From QHCA01 sp003244095 (GTDB lineage Bacteria; Actinomycetota; Actinomycetes; Mycobacteriales; QHCA01): a DNA stretch of 64,000 bases. The translations under genes were made by a program, and so were the position numbers. The stretch is from positions 1 to 64,000 of the forward strand of contig JBBQNN010000012.1 in NCBI GenBank assembly GCA_038329965.1, in the 5' to 3' direction. The notes below the pieces were generated by a model, which was not told the origin of the DNA, searched no databases, and saw nothing but the letters and a program-made list of their open reading frames with translations. This document shows positions 36,007 to 44,971 of the stretch, piece by piece. The stretch's first letter is position 1. The number at the start of each line of letters is the position of its first letter.

Positions 36007-36579
36007 TCAGTCGTTGAACCGGTTCTGCGCGCTCGCGAGATCTCCGGAAAGCAGGGCTGCGACCGCATCGGCGGCCCGGTCGACATGGCTCGGCAGATCC
36101 TTTCGCTCGGCGGCCGCGAAGTCGCGTAGGAGGAAGTCGGCAGGGTCCTGCCGGCCAGGTGGCCGCCCGATGCCGAAACGTACCCGATAGAAGTCTCCGC
36201 TCGCTAATGCACCCCTTAGAGAGCGGAGACCGTTATGCCCGTTGTCTCCGCCGCCGAGCTTGAGCCGCAAGGAACCGTAGGGCAGATCGAGCTCGTCGTG
36301 TACGGCGATGATCTGCTCGACCGGCACCTTGAAGAAGTCGCGCAACGCGGCAACCGGGCCACCGGACAGGTTCATGTAGGCCTTGGGTTTAGCCACGATC
36401 AGGCGGACGCCGTCGAGGCGGCCATCCACGATATCGGCACGACCCTTGTGTGCCTTGAACCGAGCGCCCATGCGTTCGGCAAGCAGGTCGGCGACCATGA
36501 AGCCGACGTTGTGCCGGTTGCCGGCGTGGCGCGGACCGGGATTTCCCAGGCCGACGACCAGGCGGGGCTCTCCGGAAAT
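36007..36579 (-). CDS. pth: Peptidyl-tRNA hydrolase, apparently starting at ATT
   Basis: Frees tRNA from stalled peptidyl-tRNA. Catalytic residues are intact: GLGNPG, RHNVGF with the catalytic His, YMNLSG, HDELDLP and GGGDNGHNGLRS. The conserved N-terminus lies upstream of the first in-frame ATG (36498), and no ATG, GTG or TTG precedes it before the upstream stop. ATT at 36579-36577 followed by SGEPRLVVGLGNPG gives 190 residues, the normal length; one base change would make it ATG. CTG codons further in are less likely. 29 bp separate it from rplY. Confidence 0.88.
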   Translation of the reverse strand: MSGEPRLVVGLGNPGPRHAGNRHNVGFMVADLLAERMGARFKAHKGRADIVDGRLDGVRLIVAKPKAYMNLSGGPVAALRDFFKVPVEQIIAVHDELDLPYGSLRLKLGGGDNGHNGLRSLRGALASGDFYRVRFGIGRPPGRQDPADFLLRDFAAAERKDLPSHVDRAADAVAALLSGDLASAQNRFND

Positions 36580-36608
36580 GGCCGTCGGCTCTCGTCGCGG
36601 GGCGGGGC

Positions 36609-37304
36609 TCAGGACTGGGGCGGCTGCGCCTGCGCTCCGTCGCCGGAATCGGCCGCCCCGTCGGCCTCGGCAGCGGGTGCGGCGGCAGCCTGCTCCTCGT
36701 CGGTGGCCTCGCGCTCGATGCCCACCTCGGCCTCGGCCTCGGCCAGCTCGGCGTCGAGCTGCTCGGCGGTCGGGGCGGCGAGACCCTGTACGACGATGTG
36801 CGAGCCGTCGGTGACCAGCGTCGCGCCCTCGGGCAGGGCGACGTCAGCGGCGGTGATGTGCTGGCCGACGACCAGGCCCTCGATGCTGACATCGACCCCA
36901 CCGGGAATGTGGGTGGCCTCGGCCTCGACGGCCAGCGTCACGAGCTGCTGGTCGACCAGCGTGTCGGGAGCCGCGGCACCGGTCAGCGTCACCCGGATCT
37001 CGACGGTGACCTTCTCGCCGAGGCGGACCAGGACGAGATCTACATGCTCCAGGAAGCCCTTGATCGGATCCCGCTGCACCGCCTTGGGCAGGACCAGCTC
37101 GCGCTCACCATCGAGATCCAGGCTGAGCAGGACGTTGGGGGTCTTCAGCGCACGCATCAGCTCGTGGCCGGGCAGCGAGATGTGCACGGGGTTGCGGCCG
37201 TGGCCGTAGACGACGGCAGGGACCTTGCCGGCCCGCCGGGTGCGCCGGGCGGGGCCCTTGCCGAACTCGGTGCGGGGCTCGGCGACGATGCGGACCTCGG
37301 CCAC
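36609..37304 (-). CDS. rplY: 50S ribosomal protein L25/general stress protein Ctc
   Basis: Binds 5S rRNA. GTG 37304 (VAEVRI) has AAGGAT upstream; 231 residues. The N-terminal L25 domain has EFGKGPARRTRRAGKVPAVVYG and HEL; the C-terminal TL5/CTC beta domain runs to about 180 (GGVDVSIEGLVVGQHI). The last 45 residues are an Ala/Glu-rich acidic tail, common in actinobacterial L25. Same strand and order as prs upstream and pth downstream. Confidence 0.95.
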   Translation of the reverse strand: MAEVRIVAEPRTEFGKGPARRTRRAGKVPAVVYGHGRNPVHISLPGHELMRALKTPNVLLSLDLDGERELVLPKAVQRDPIKGFLEHVDLVLVRLGEKVTVEIRVTLTGAAAPDTLVDQQLVTLAVEAEATHIPGGVDVSIEGLVVGQHITAADVALPEGATLVTDGSHIVVQGLAAPTAEQLDAELAEAEAEVGIEREATDEEQAAAAPAAEADGAADSGDGAQAQPPQS

Positions 37305-37449
37305 GGTGAAATCCTTCTGCTCGTGAGGGTGGTTATCTCGACGCGGCTGGCAGGGGTGACTGGGCATCACTGCACCGGGCAAGAGACCCAGTCTAGCCGC
37401 GCGGGCACGGTCGCGTGAAACCGGTGCCGTGCCGGGATGGCTGCGCAGG

Positions 37450-38430
37450 CTAGCTGTCGCCGCCGAACATCGACGTGACCGAGCCGTCGTCGAAGACCTC
37501 CCGGATGGCCCGGGCGATGAGCGGGGCGATGGAGAGCACGGTCAGCTTGTCGCACCGCTTGTCGTCGGGGATCGGCAGCGTGTTGGTGAGGACGACCTCG
37601 CTGATGCGGCTGTTCTTCAGGCGGTCGACCGCCGGGCCGGACAGCACGCCGTGTGTGGCGGCCGCGATCACGTCGGTCGCGCCGGCCGCGAAGAGCGCCT
37701 CGGCCGCCTTCACCGTCGTGCCGCCGGTGTCGATCATGTCGTCGACGATGACGCACGTACGGTCCTCGACATCGCCGACGACCCGATTGGCCTTGGCCTC
37801 GTTGGGCACCAGCGGGTCGCGGGTCTTGTGGATGAACGCCAGCGGACAGCCGCCGAGCCGGTCGGTCCAGCGCTCCGCCACCCGCACCCGGCCGGAGTCG
37901 GGTGCCACCACCGTCACCCGACTGGTGTCGAGCCGGTCGGCGAGGTAGTCGGCCAGCAGGGGCAGGGCGAACAGGTGGTCGACGGGCCCGTCGAAGAAGC
38001 CCTGGATCTGCGCGGTGTGCAGGTCGACCGTGAGGATCCGGTCGGCACCGGCGGTCTGGAACATGTCGGCGACCAGCCGGGCCGAGATCGGCTCCCGGCC
38101 ACGGTGCTTCTTGTCCTGCCTGGCGTACGGATAGAACGGAGCGACGACCGTGATCCGCTTGGCCGAACCGCGCTTGAGGGCGTCGACCATGATCAACTGC
38201 TCCATCAGCCACTGGTTGATGGGCGCACTGTGGCTCTGCACGACGAAGGCGTCGCTGCCGCGTACGGATTCCTGGAAGCGGACGTACATCTCGCCGTTGG
38301 CGAAGTCGTAGGCGGTGGTGGGCGTCGGGGCCACCCCCAGCTCTTCACCGATCTCGTCGGCCAGCTGCGGATAGCCGCGCCCGGAGAAGAGCATGAGGGT
38401 CTTGTGGTTGACCTTCTCGATACCGCTCAC
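37450..38430 (-). CDS. prs: Ribose-phosphate pyrophosphokinase
   Basis: Makes PRPP from ribose-5-phosphate and ATP for nucleotides, His and Trp. 326 residues. YDFANGEMYVRFQESVRG, the flexible-loop PYARQDKKHRGREPIS and the PRPP loop VIVDDMIDTGGTTV are all intact. GTG 38430 overlaps the glmU stop (4 bp), so the two are coupled; rplY follows after 145 bp. Confidence 0.97.
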   Translation of the reverse strand: MSGIEKVNHKTLMLFSGRGYPQLADEIGEELGVAPTPTTAYDFANGEMYVRFQESVRGSDAFVVQSHSAPINQWLMEQLIMVDALKRGSAKRITVVAPFYPYARQDKKHRGREPISARLVADMFQTAGADRILTVDLHTAQIQGFFDGPVDHLFALPLLADYLADRLDTSRVTVVAPDSGRVRVAERWTDRLGGCPLAFIHKTRDPLVPNEAKANRVVGDVEDRTCVIVDDMIDTGGTTVKAAEALFAAGATDVIAAATHGVLSGPAVDRLKNSRISEVVLTNTLPIPDDKRCDKLTVLSIAPLIARAIREVFDDGSVTSMFGGDS

Positions 38431-39911
38431 GAGACTGAGTCGTCCCTCTCCGGTCCGGCTTCGGCGCCTGGCACGCCGGGCTCGAGCTGCTGCCGAGCGC
38501 GAGCGGCGGCGCTCGCCGACGGGGTGCCCGGCCGCTGCCGCTCGACCCAGCCCTCGATGTTGCGCTGCTTGCCCCGGGCGACCGCGATAGCGCCGGGCGG
38601 TACGTCTTCGGTGATCACCGAACCGGCCGCCGTGTAGGCGCCGTCGCCCACGCTCACCGGGGCGACGAACATGTTGTCCGCCCCCGTGCGCGCGTGCGAG
38701 CCGACGACGCTGCGGTGCTTCGTGACGCCGTCGTAGTTGACGAACACGCTGGAGGCCCCGATGTTGCTGCCCTCGCCGATCGTGGCGTCCCCGACGTAGG
38801 TCAGGTGCGGCACCTTGGCACCGTCGCCGAGGTCGGCGTTCTTGATCTCCACGAAGGTGCCCGCCTTGGCGCCGCGGCCGACGACGGTGCCGGGGCGGAG
38901 GTAGGCGAATGGACCGACACTCGCCTCAGGGCCGACCTCGGCTCCGTCGCACTGGGCGCGCACGACCCTGGCGCCTTCGCCGACGGAGGTGTCCCGCAGG
39001 GTGCACTCGGGGCCGACCTCGGCTCGGGTGTCGACCCGGGTGCGGCCCAGCAGCTGGGTCGACGGGTGCAGCACGACGTCACGCTCGAGGCGCACCGCCA
39101 CGTCGACCCAGGTCGTCGCGGGGTCGACGATCGTGACGCCCTCACGCATCCACCCGTCGACCAGGCGGTCGCGCAGGCGGCCCCGCGCGGCAGCCAGCTG
39201 CACCCGGTCGTTGACCCCTTCGGTCTCGCCGGCGTCGCTGGCGATCAGGGCGCCGATGGCATAGCCGTCGGCGACCAGGACGCCGATCACGTCGGGGAGG
39301 TACTCCTCGCCCTGGACGTTGTCGGTGCCGATCCGGCCCAGCGCCGCGCGCAGCAGGGCGGCGTCGAAGGCATACACGCTCGTGCCGACCTCGGTGACAT
39401 CGAGCTCAGCGGGGATCGCGTCGCGGTGCTCGACCACCCGGGTGACCACTCCGGTGGTGTCCCGGATCACCCGGCCGTAGCCGGTGGGATCGGGCAGCAC
39501 GGCGGTGAGCAGCGTGGCGGCAGCCTCGTCGCGCACGTGCTGCTCGACCAGCGTGGCCAGCGTGGCCGCCGTCAGCAGGGGCGCGTCGCCCGGAACGACC
39601 AGGACGGTGTCGTCGGCATCCGGGATCGCCTGCAACGCCAGGCGTACGGCATGGCCGGTGCCACGTTGCTCCTCCTGCACGACCGGCAGCGCATCAGGTG
39701 CTTCTGCGGCCAGCAACGCGACGACCCGGTCGCGGCCGGAGCCCACCACGACGGTGGTACGGGCCGGCTTCAACGGCTCGACGGCCGCGAGCACATGGCC
39801 GAGCAGGGAGCGGCCGCAGATCTCGTGCAGCACCTTGGGCGTGCCCGAACGCATGCGAGTGCCTTCACCGGCGGCGAGGATGATTACCGCTGCGGGGCGA
39901 GCGTCGGGCAC
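38427..39911 (-). CDS. glmU: Bifunctional GlmU (GlcNAc-1-P uridylyltransferase / GlcN-1-P acetyltransferase)
   Basis: Makes UDP-GlcNAc for peptidoglycan and probably for the polysaccharide region. GTG 39911 with GGGGAG eight bases upstream; 494 residues. The uridylyltransferase domain has ILAAGEGTRMRSGTPKVLHEI; the left-handed beta-helix has LRPGTVVG, AKAGTFVEIKN, NYDGVTKHRSVVGSHARTG. The tail after GKQRNIEGW is long and Ala/Arg-rich, as in other actinobacteria. Confidence 0.97.
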   Translation of the reverse strand: MPDARPAAVIILAAGEGTRMRSGTPKVLHEICGRSLLGHVLAAVEPLKPARTTVVVGSGRDRVVALLAAEAPDALPVVQEEQRGTGHAVRLALQAIPDADDTVLVVPGDAPLLTAATLATLVEQHVRDEAAATLLTAVLPDPTGYGRVIRDTTGVVTRVVEHRDAIPAELDVTEVGTSVYAFDAALLRAALGRIGTDNVQGEEYLPDVIGVLVADGYAIGALIASDAGETEGVNDRVQLAAARGRLRDRLVDGWMREGVTIVDPATTWVDVAVRLERDVVLHPSTQLLGRTRVDTRAEVGPECTLRDTSVGEGARVVRAQCDGAEVGPEASVGPFAYLRPGTVVGRGAKAGTFVEIKNADLGDGAKVPHLTYVGDATIGEGSNIGASSVFVNYDGVTKHRSVVGSHARTGADNMFVAPVSVGDGAYTAAGSVITEDVPPGAIAVARGKQRNIEGWVERQRPGTPSASAAARARQQLEPGVPGAEAGPERDDSVS

Positions 39912-40030
39912 GGACAGCTCCCCTCAGGCGCTTGAGACTCTCTTCGCACAGTAGCTGCGAACGTGGCCGGGCGGCCTGCCGGGTCGAGCGGCCGGGTCCG
40001 GTCGCCGACGCGGCACAGTGTTGCAGGCGG

Positions 40031-42364
40031 TCAGGCCGAGCGCGACTGCGGCGGCCGGAGGGTGCGCCTGCCCAGGAGTTCGGCCAGCTGCTCGGCCGCC
40101 ATCGGCCGGGCGAAGTAATAGCCCTGACCGAAGTCACAGCGCAACGATCGCAGCTTCACCGCCTGTGCGGCGTCCTCGATGCCCTCCGCCACCGTGCCCA
40201 GTCCGAGGGTCCGGGCCAGCTTGATGATGGCATGGGCGAACGCGGCTTCCTTGAGGTCGGAGGCCACCCCGTCGATGAACGACTTGTCGATCTTGAGGAT
40301 GTCGAGGGGAAAGCGTCGCAGGTAGGCCAGCGACGAGTGTCCGGTGCCGAAATCGTCGATCGCCAGCCGCACCCCTAGCTCCTTCAGCCGGTGCACCAGG
40401 TGGAGGGCGGCCTGCGTGTTCGCCATGACGGTGCTCTCAGTGATCTCGAGTACGAGTTGGTGCGGCGGGAGGCCGCTGTCGGCGAGTGCCCCGGCCACCG
40501 TCTCCACCAGGCCGGGCTGGAACTGCCCGGCAGAAAGGTTCACGCTGACCGACAACGGCGGCCCCTCCGGATGGTCGTCGGCCCACGCTTGGGTCTGCCG
40601 GCAGGCCTCGGCGAGCACCCAGGCACCCAACGGGACGATGAGCCCGGTCGACTCGGCGACGCCGATGAAGTCCACCGGGGGCACCAGGCCGCGCTGCGGA
40701 TGCTGCCAGCGCACCAGCGCCTCGGTGCCGACGAGCGCTCCTCCTTTGAGCTCGACGATGGGTTGGTAGTGCACCACGAGCTGGTGCTCGTCGAGTGCCC
40801 GACGCAACGCGGTTTCGATATCCAACCGGGCCAGCGAGCGGCTGTGCATGACCTGCTCGAATCGCCGGTGGCGACCCTTGCCGGCCGCCTTCGCCTCGTA
40901 CATCGCGAGATCGGCGTACCGCAGGAGGTCGTCGACCTCCTCGACGTGACTGTGCACGGCGACCCCGATGCTGGCCGAGATCGTGATCTGCTGCCCGGCC
41001 AGGGCAAACGGCTCCCTCAGCGCGGCCAGGATCTTGTCACCCACCCGATCGGCCTCGCAGGGATCCTTGATGTCCTCCAACAGGATCGCGAACTCGTCAC
41101 CACCGAGCCGCGCCGTGGTGTCCACCAGCCGCACACAGGAGGTGAGCCGGGCAGCGACCGCCGTCAGCAACTGGTCGCCGAAGGCGTGGCCGAGGCTGTC
41201 GTTGACCAGCTTGAAGCCATCGAGGTCGAGGAAGAGCACGGCCAGCCCCGCCTGCTGACGGACGGCCCGGTGGAAGGCCGCCGTGAGCCGGTCGTTGAGC
41301 AGGGCCCGGTTGGGCAGCCCGGTGAGCCGGTCGTGCATGGCGTCGTGCCGCGCGCTGTCAAGGGCGTCGCGCAACGCCCGAGCTGTGGACGCATCGGTCA
41401 TGGCCAGGCTGACGTGCTCGGCGAACGCGGTCAGGATGTCGCACTCGACGGGGGTGTAGCGCCGGCCCGGCTCACGGGAGGCAACGGCGAGACTGCCCGC
41501 CACGCGGCCGTTCTCGTGCACCGGAGCCGCCATCGCCGCTGTCACGCCGTCCGCGACCATTGGCTCCAGCGCGTCTGACGCCTCGGAGTAGTCCTCGATC
41601 ACGACCAGCCGGTCCTCGGCCGCCGCGCGGCCGCCGGCTCCCGCGCCCGGCCCGCTGTGCCGAGTGGCGTCCCGCAACTCCGGAGTCAGACCGGTGGACG
41701 CGATCATCTCCAGCCATCCCGGCCGGTCCGGATTCAGCCAGCGCAGGCCGACCATCTGGTCACCGGTCAGCTCTGCGACGCCTCGGGCGATCGCGGCGTG
41801 AATCTCGTCGATAGGAGCGCGGGTGCTGATCAGCCGCTGGATCAGCGCCAGCTGCACGAGGAGTTCCTGGCGCTCCTGCAACGAGGAGAACAGCCGGGCG
41901 TTCTGCTCGGCCTGCCGCTCGCTCTCCACTCGAAGCCGCCGCTCCTCGGCCAGCACCCGCAGCCCGCGCAGCGACAGGCTCAGGACGCGCGCGAGACCAC
42001 GCAGCAGGTTGCGCTCTTCGGGGCCGTACGGGCCGCTTCCGGAACGGGCGACCAGCAGCCTGCCTCCGTCGAGCTCCTCGAAGGCGACGGAGAGCACATC
42101 ACAACGCCCGACACCCGGCACGTCGAGGTAGCTGTCGCGGGCCGCCGCAGCAGCGCGCAGTTCCGCGTCCGGCACCCGGTCACGCGCGAAGCCCACCGAT
42201 GACACCACTCCGTTGACGTCGACCAGGGCGCCGACTTCGGCCTCGAGAGCCTCGGCCGCCCGCTCCACCGCCGCGCGTAGCGCCGCGGGAGCGTCGGCCA
42301 CGGAGGACACCGCGGCGAGAAACTCGGTGAGCTGATGGGCCGACCAGCTGGTGTCGGACTCCAT
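40031..42364 (-). CDS. GAF-GAF-GGDEF-EAL cyclic-di-GMP enzyme
   Basis: 777 residues from ATG 42364. Two GAF-like sensor regions (about 15-155 and 190-330, separated by a coiled coil) precede GGDEF (LGGDEF, GGDEF at 421-425) and EAL (EALVRW at 548). Both active sites look intact: VNLSAGQFQ, LEITEST, IDDFGTGHSSLAYL, KIDKSFI and VAEGIE are present. It could therefore make or break c-di-GMP depending on the signal. Only 5 bp separate it from the FIST gene upstream, so the FIST protein is probably its sensory partner. c-di-GMP often controls exopolysaccharide, so a link to the nearby locus is plausible but not shown. Confidence 0.93.
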   Translation of the reverse strand: MESDTSWSAHQLTEFLAAVSSVADAPAALRAAVERAAEALEAEVGALVDVNGVVSSVGFARDRVPDAELRAAAAARDSYLDVPGVGRCDVLSVAFEELDGGRLLVARSGSGPYGPEERNLLRGLARVLSLSLRGLRVLAEERRLRVESERQAEQNARLFSSLQERQELLVQLALIQRLISTRAPIDEIHAAIARGVAELTGDQMVGLRWLNPDRPGWLEMIASTGLTPELRDATRHSGPGAGAGGRAAAEDRLVVIEDYSEASDALEPMVADGVTAAMAAPVHENGRVAGSLAVASREPGRRYTPVECDILTAFAEHVSLAMTDASTARALRDALDSARHDAMHDRLTGLPNRALLNDRLTAAFHRAVRQQAGLAVLFLDLDGFKLVNDSLGHAFGDQLLTAVAARLTSCVRLVDTTARLGGDEFAILLEDIKDPCEADRVGDKILAALREPFALAGQQITISASIGVAVHSHVEEVDDLLRYADLAMYEAKAAGKGRHRRFEQVMHSRSLARLDIETALRRALDEHQLVVHYQPIVELKGGALVGTEALVRWQHPQRGLVPPVDFIGVAESTGLIVPLGAWVLAEACRQTQAWADDHPEGPPLSVSVNLSAGQFQPGLVETVAGALADSGLPPHQLVLEITESTVMANTQAALHLVHRLKELGVRLAIDDFGTGHSSLAYLRRFPLDILKIDKSFIDGVASDLKEAAFAHAIIKLARTLGLGTVAEGIEDAAQAVKLRSLRCDFGQGYYFARPMAAEQLAELLGRRTLRPPQSRSA

Positions 42365-42369
42365 GGCAC

Positions 42370-43563
42370 CTACCCGAGCGCGAGGACGACGAGGGTCTGG
42401 TTGTGGAAGCCGGCGGTCCCCCGGGTACGTGCTATCTCCCCATATGTGTAGAAACCGGCGACCGGCGCTCCACCGGCTTGCTGGGAGATCCGGTCAACCT
42501 CGCGCTTGATCCCCTCACTGCCAAGGACCCCGCGGCGGGCGATGCAGTCGAAGGCGACGAAGCCCAGTGGCGGTAGCCCGGCGAGTTGGGCGAGGGCCGA
42601 TGCACACGCCTCGTCGGTGGCGGCCAGCACTGACTGGATGTCGCCCTCCATGATCCACGCCAGGCCGCCCTGGGGCACCGGGGCGATGCAACCCAGTGAT
42701 CGGTCGGCGAAGTCGGCGTCGGCCACGAAGCGCACCTCCTCGCCGCTGCGCCTGCTGATACCGAGCGGGTGGGTCTGTGCGAAGTGGGTGAACGCCGCCT
42801 GGTCGGTATGCGCCTCGGCGGGGGCGTTGAGAACGCGTAGGTAGACGTCCAGCGCGGGCTCGTCGTCCAAGGAGAGGACTCGGGTGCCACTGCTGTGGGA
42901 GACGAGCATCGGGCTGCCTACCGGGCGCCAGCCGTGACTGACGCCGATGCCGAGCGACGCGTCGGAAGTCAGCGCGACGGCCACGACGGCGTTGTCCATC
43001 ACATGTTCGCCGTGGAAGACGAACGTGCGCTTCATCTCGAGGTTGTCGCCGGCACAGCCCCCGACGAGCGGTACCTCCGCGCCCACGACGCCATAGGCGC
43101 CGCGCACGATCTCCTGCTGGTCGCCGGCAAGGCCGTCGGTCAGCAGGAGCAGAACACGGTGACCTTTGTCCCCGACCCGCTCCATGCACTCCGCCGCTCT
43201 CGCGCCTGCACGGCGCAGGTCGTCGGAAGCATCCGTCGTCGATGCGACGGCCACCTCGAAGCCCGGCCCGCCGAGGCACAGCACGATGACGGTGTTGTCG
43301 CCCGGTCCGCTGGTGGAGATCTCACCCGAAGTGGAGCAGCCGACGAACGGCAAGCCGTCAGCGGCGGCGGCCACGCCGGCGGTGAGTTCTTGCAGGTCGT
43401 AACTCGGGGAGCTGAACACCAACAGGAACTTGGCCCCTTCGCCCGCGTCCAGCGCCTCGGTGGCCGCGAGCACACCGGCGGTCCGGGCGTCCGGATCGGC
43501 CGACCGCCCGAGTCCGAGCCAGCGAGTGGGCCTGGTCAACTCACGCGCAGCAAGGGTGGTCAC
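42370..43563 (-). CDS. FIST N/FIST C domain sensor protein
   Basis: 397 residues from GTG 43563. FIST_N spans about 30-225 (FVGCSTSGEIS, VGGCAGDNLEMKRTFVF) and FIST_C about 230-370 (EEVRFVADADF, GFVAFDCIARRG). FIST domains are sensory modules thought to bind small ligands such as amino acids. There is no enzyme or membrane segment in it. It lies 5 bp before the GGDEF-EAL gene on the same strand. Confidence 0.88.
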   Translation of the reverse strand: MTTLAARELTRPTRWLGLGRSADPDARTAGVLAATEALDAGEGAKFLLVFSSPSYDLQELTAGVAAAADGLPFVGCSTSGEISTSGPGDNTVIVLCLGGPGFEVAVASTTDASDDLRRAGARAAECMERVGDKGHRVLLLLTDGLAGDQQEIVRGAYGVVGAEVPLVGGCAGDNLEMKRTFVFHGEHVMDNAVVAVALTSDASLGIGVSHGWRPVGSPMLVSHSSGTRVLSLDDEPALDVYLRVLNAPAEAHTDQAAFTHFAQTHPLGISRRSGEEVRFVADADFADRSLGCIAPVPQGGLAWIMEGDIQSVLAATDEACASALAQLAGLPPLGFVAFDCIARRGVLGSEGIKREVDRISQQAGGAPVAGFYTYGEIARTRGTAGFHNQTLVVLALG

Positions 43564-43660
43564 AAGTGCAGTGTCGGCAAGGAGGGCCGACTCCTGAACC
43601 CCGGTGGCCTACCAGGAGCGCCCAGGCCACCGAGACTCTTCAGCCACCGGCGGACCTCGG

Positions 43661-43736
43661 CTCCCGGGGTAGGAATCGAACCTACGAGTACCTAGATCCA
43701 AAATCTAGTCGCCCATGCCAGCAGAGCAACCCGGGA
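43661..43736 (-). tRNA. tRNA-Gln (UUG)
   Basis: On the minus strand the acceptor arms TCCCGGG and CCCGGGA pair perfectly, followed by a G discriminator. The T arm is GTAGG-TTCGATT-CCTAC. The anticodon arm is CTAGA-TTTTGGA-TCTAG, giving anticodon TTG. The D arm is GCTC/GGGC with GG in the loop; base 14 is T rather than the usual A and two bases join it to the anticodon stem, slightly unusual. CCA is not encoded. A tRNA-Gln next to glmU is, as I recall, also seen in other actinobacteria. Confidence 0.85.
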
Positions 43737-43867
43737 CCGGCCTTCGGCTAGAAGTCTACGTCCCGGACGACGGCGGGTGCGGACGACGGCCCGGCGCCGC
43801 CCGGACGGGGTTGCGCTTTTGCGCGGTCCCGGGGATGGCGGGCATCACGCGCCAGAAAGTTGGCAGG

Positions 43868-43895
43868 TTACGGTTCCGTAAGTTACGGTTACGTA
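43868..43895. promoter_or_regulatory. Two adjacent inverted repeats, candidate TetR operator for the desaturase
   Basis: TTACGGTTCCGTAA (43868-43881) is a perfect 6-bp inverted repeat with a TT spacer. It is followed by TTACGGTTACGTA (43883-43895), which repeats the half-site with TACG/CGTA arms. Both lie 46-74 bp before the desaturase ATG, and a TetR gene follows the desaturase. The 205 bp between the tRNA and this gene hold nothing else clear besides a small GCGC-TTTT-GCGC hairpin near 43813. Confidence 0.55.
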
Positions 43896-43941
43896 GCCAG
43901 CAAGTACGACCTCATCCCGCGTAGAGACCGAGGACGCCTAC

Positions 43942-44910
43942 ATGACCACTCCCCGGAACACCGCCCTGCTCGAGCCGCCCGCACCCACGGGCGGCCGGAA
44001 GCCGCTCACCGACGAGGTGAAGTCCGGCTGGGAACAGGGTGCGCTCTACCTGTTCGTCATCGTCCCGTTCCTCGCCGTGCTCGCCGCGGTGCCCGTGGCG
44101 TGGGGCTGGGGCCTGGGCTGGCACGACGTGGTGATCACGGCGGTCTTCTACATCGTCTCCGGGCTGGGCATCACCGTCGGCTTCCACCGCTACTTCACGC
44201 ACGGCTCGTTCAAGGCCAAGCGTGGCCTGCGGATCGCGCTGGCTCTCGCGGGGACCCTGGCCATCGAGGGCCCGGTCATCCGCTGGGTCGCCGACCACCG
44301 CCGCCACCACGCCTTCAGCGACAAGGACGGCGACCCGCACTCGCCGTGGCGCTACGGCACCAACATCCGCGCACTGGCCAAGGGATTCTTCCACGCACAC
44401 GTCGGCTGGCTCTTCGATATCGAGCAGACCAACCAGGCGCGATTCGCACCCGACCTGCTCGCCGATCCCGACCTCAAGAAGATCGACCGGGCCTTCCCGT
44501 ACATCGTCGCGTTCAGCCTGCTGGGGCCCGCCGTGGTCGGCGGCCTGTGGTCCATGTCGTGGACGGGTGCGATCACCGCGTACTTCTGGGCTAGCCTCGT
44601 CCGGATAAGCGTCCTGCACCACGTCACCTGGTCGATCAACTCGGTCTGCCACACGATCGGTGAGCAGCCGTTCGCGGCCCGCGACCAATCGCGTAACTTC
44701 TGGCCGTTGGCGATCATCAGCTTCGGGGAGTCATGGCACAACCTGCACCACGCAGACCCGACCTCGGCACGACACGGCGTCCTCCGCGGTCAGCTCGACC
44801 CGTCCGCCCGGGTGATCCGCTGGTTCGAGCAACTCGGCTGGGCCACCGAGGCCCGCTGGCCCTCACGCGAGCGAATCCAGAGCAAGCTGCTGGCCAACGA
44901 CAGCCGGTGA
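43942..44910 (+). CDS. Acyl-CoA delta-9 desaturase
   Basis: Inserts a cis double bond in acyl chains of membrane lipids, using di-iron, O2 and an electron carrier. 322 residues. The three His boxes are intact: HRYFTH, HRRHH and HNLHH. About four hydrophobic segments are present. ATG 43942 has GAGGA upstream. It precedes a TetR gene by 61 bp and carries a double palindrome in its promoter, so repression by that regulator in response to acyl-CoA is likely. Confidence 0.92.
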   Translation: MTTPRNTALLEPPAPTGGRKPLTDEVKSGWEQGALYLFVIVPFLAVLAAVPVAWGWGLGWHDVVITAVFYIVSGLGITVGFHRYFTHGSFKAKRGLRIALALAGTLAIEGPVIRWVADHRRHHAFSDKDGDPHSPWRYGTNIRALAKGFFHAHVGWLFDIEQTNQARFAPDLLADPDLKKIDRAFPYIVAFSLLGPAVVGGLWSMSWTGAITAYFWASLVRISVLHHVTWSINSVCHTIGEQPFAARDQSRNFWPLAIISFGESWHNLHHADPTSARHGVLRGQLDPSARVIRWFEQLGWATEARWPSRERIQSKLLANDSR

Positions 44911-44971
44911 CCTCATCAGCGGGATAGCCGACAATGCTCCTCGCGATACCTCACGGGATCGCCGGCAGCGA

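Noticed and set aside
43661..43736. tRNA pseudogene
   Set aside because: T14 and the two-base joint are unusual, but acceptor, anticodon and T arms pair perfectly, and its place beside glmU is one I recall from other actinobacteria; treated as functional.
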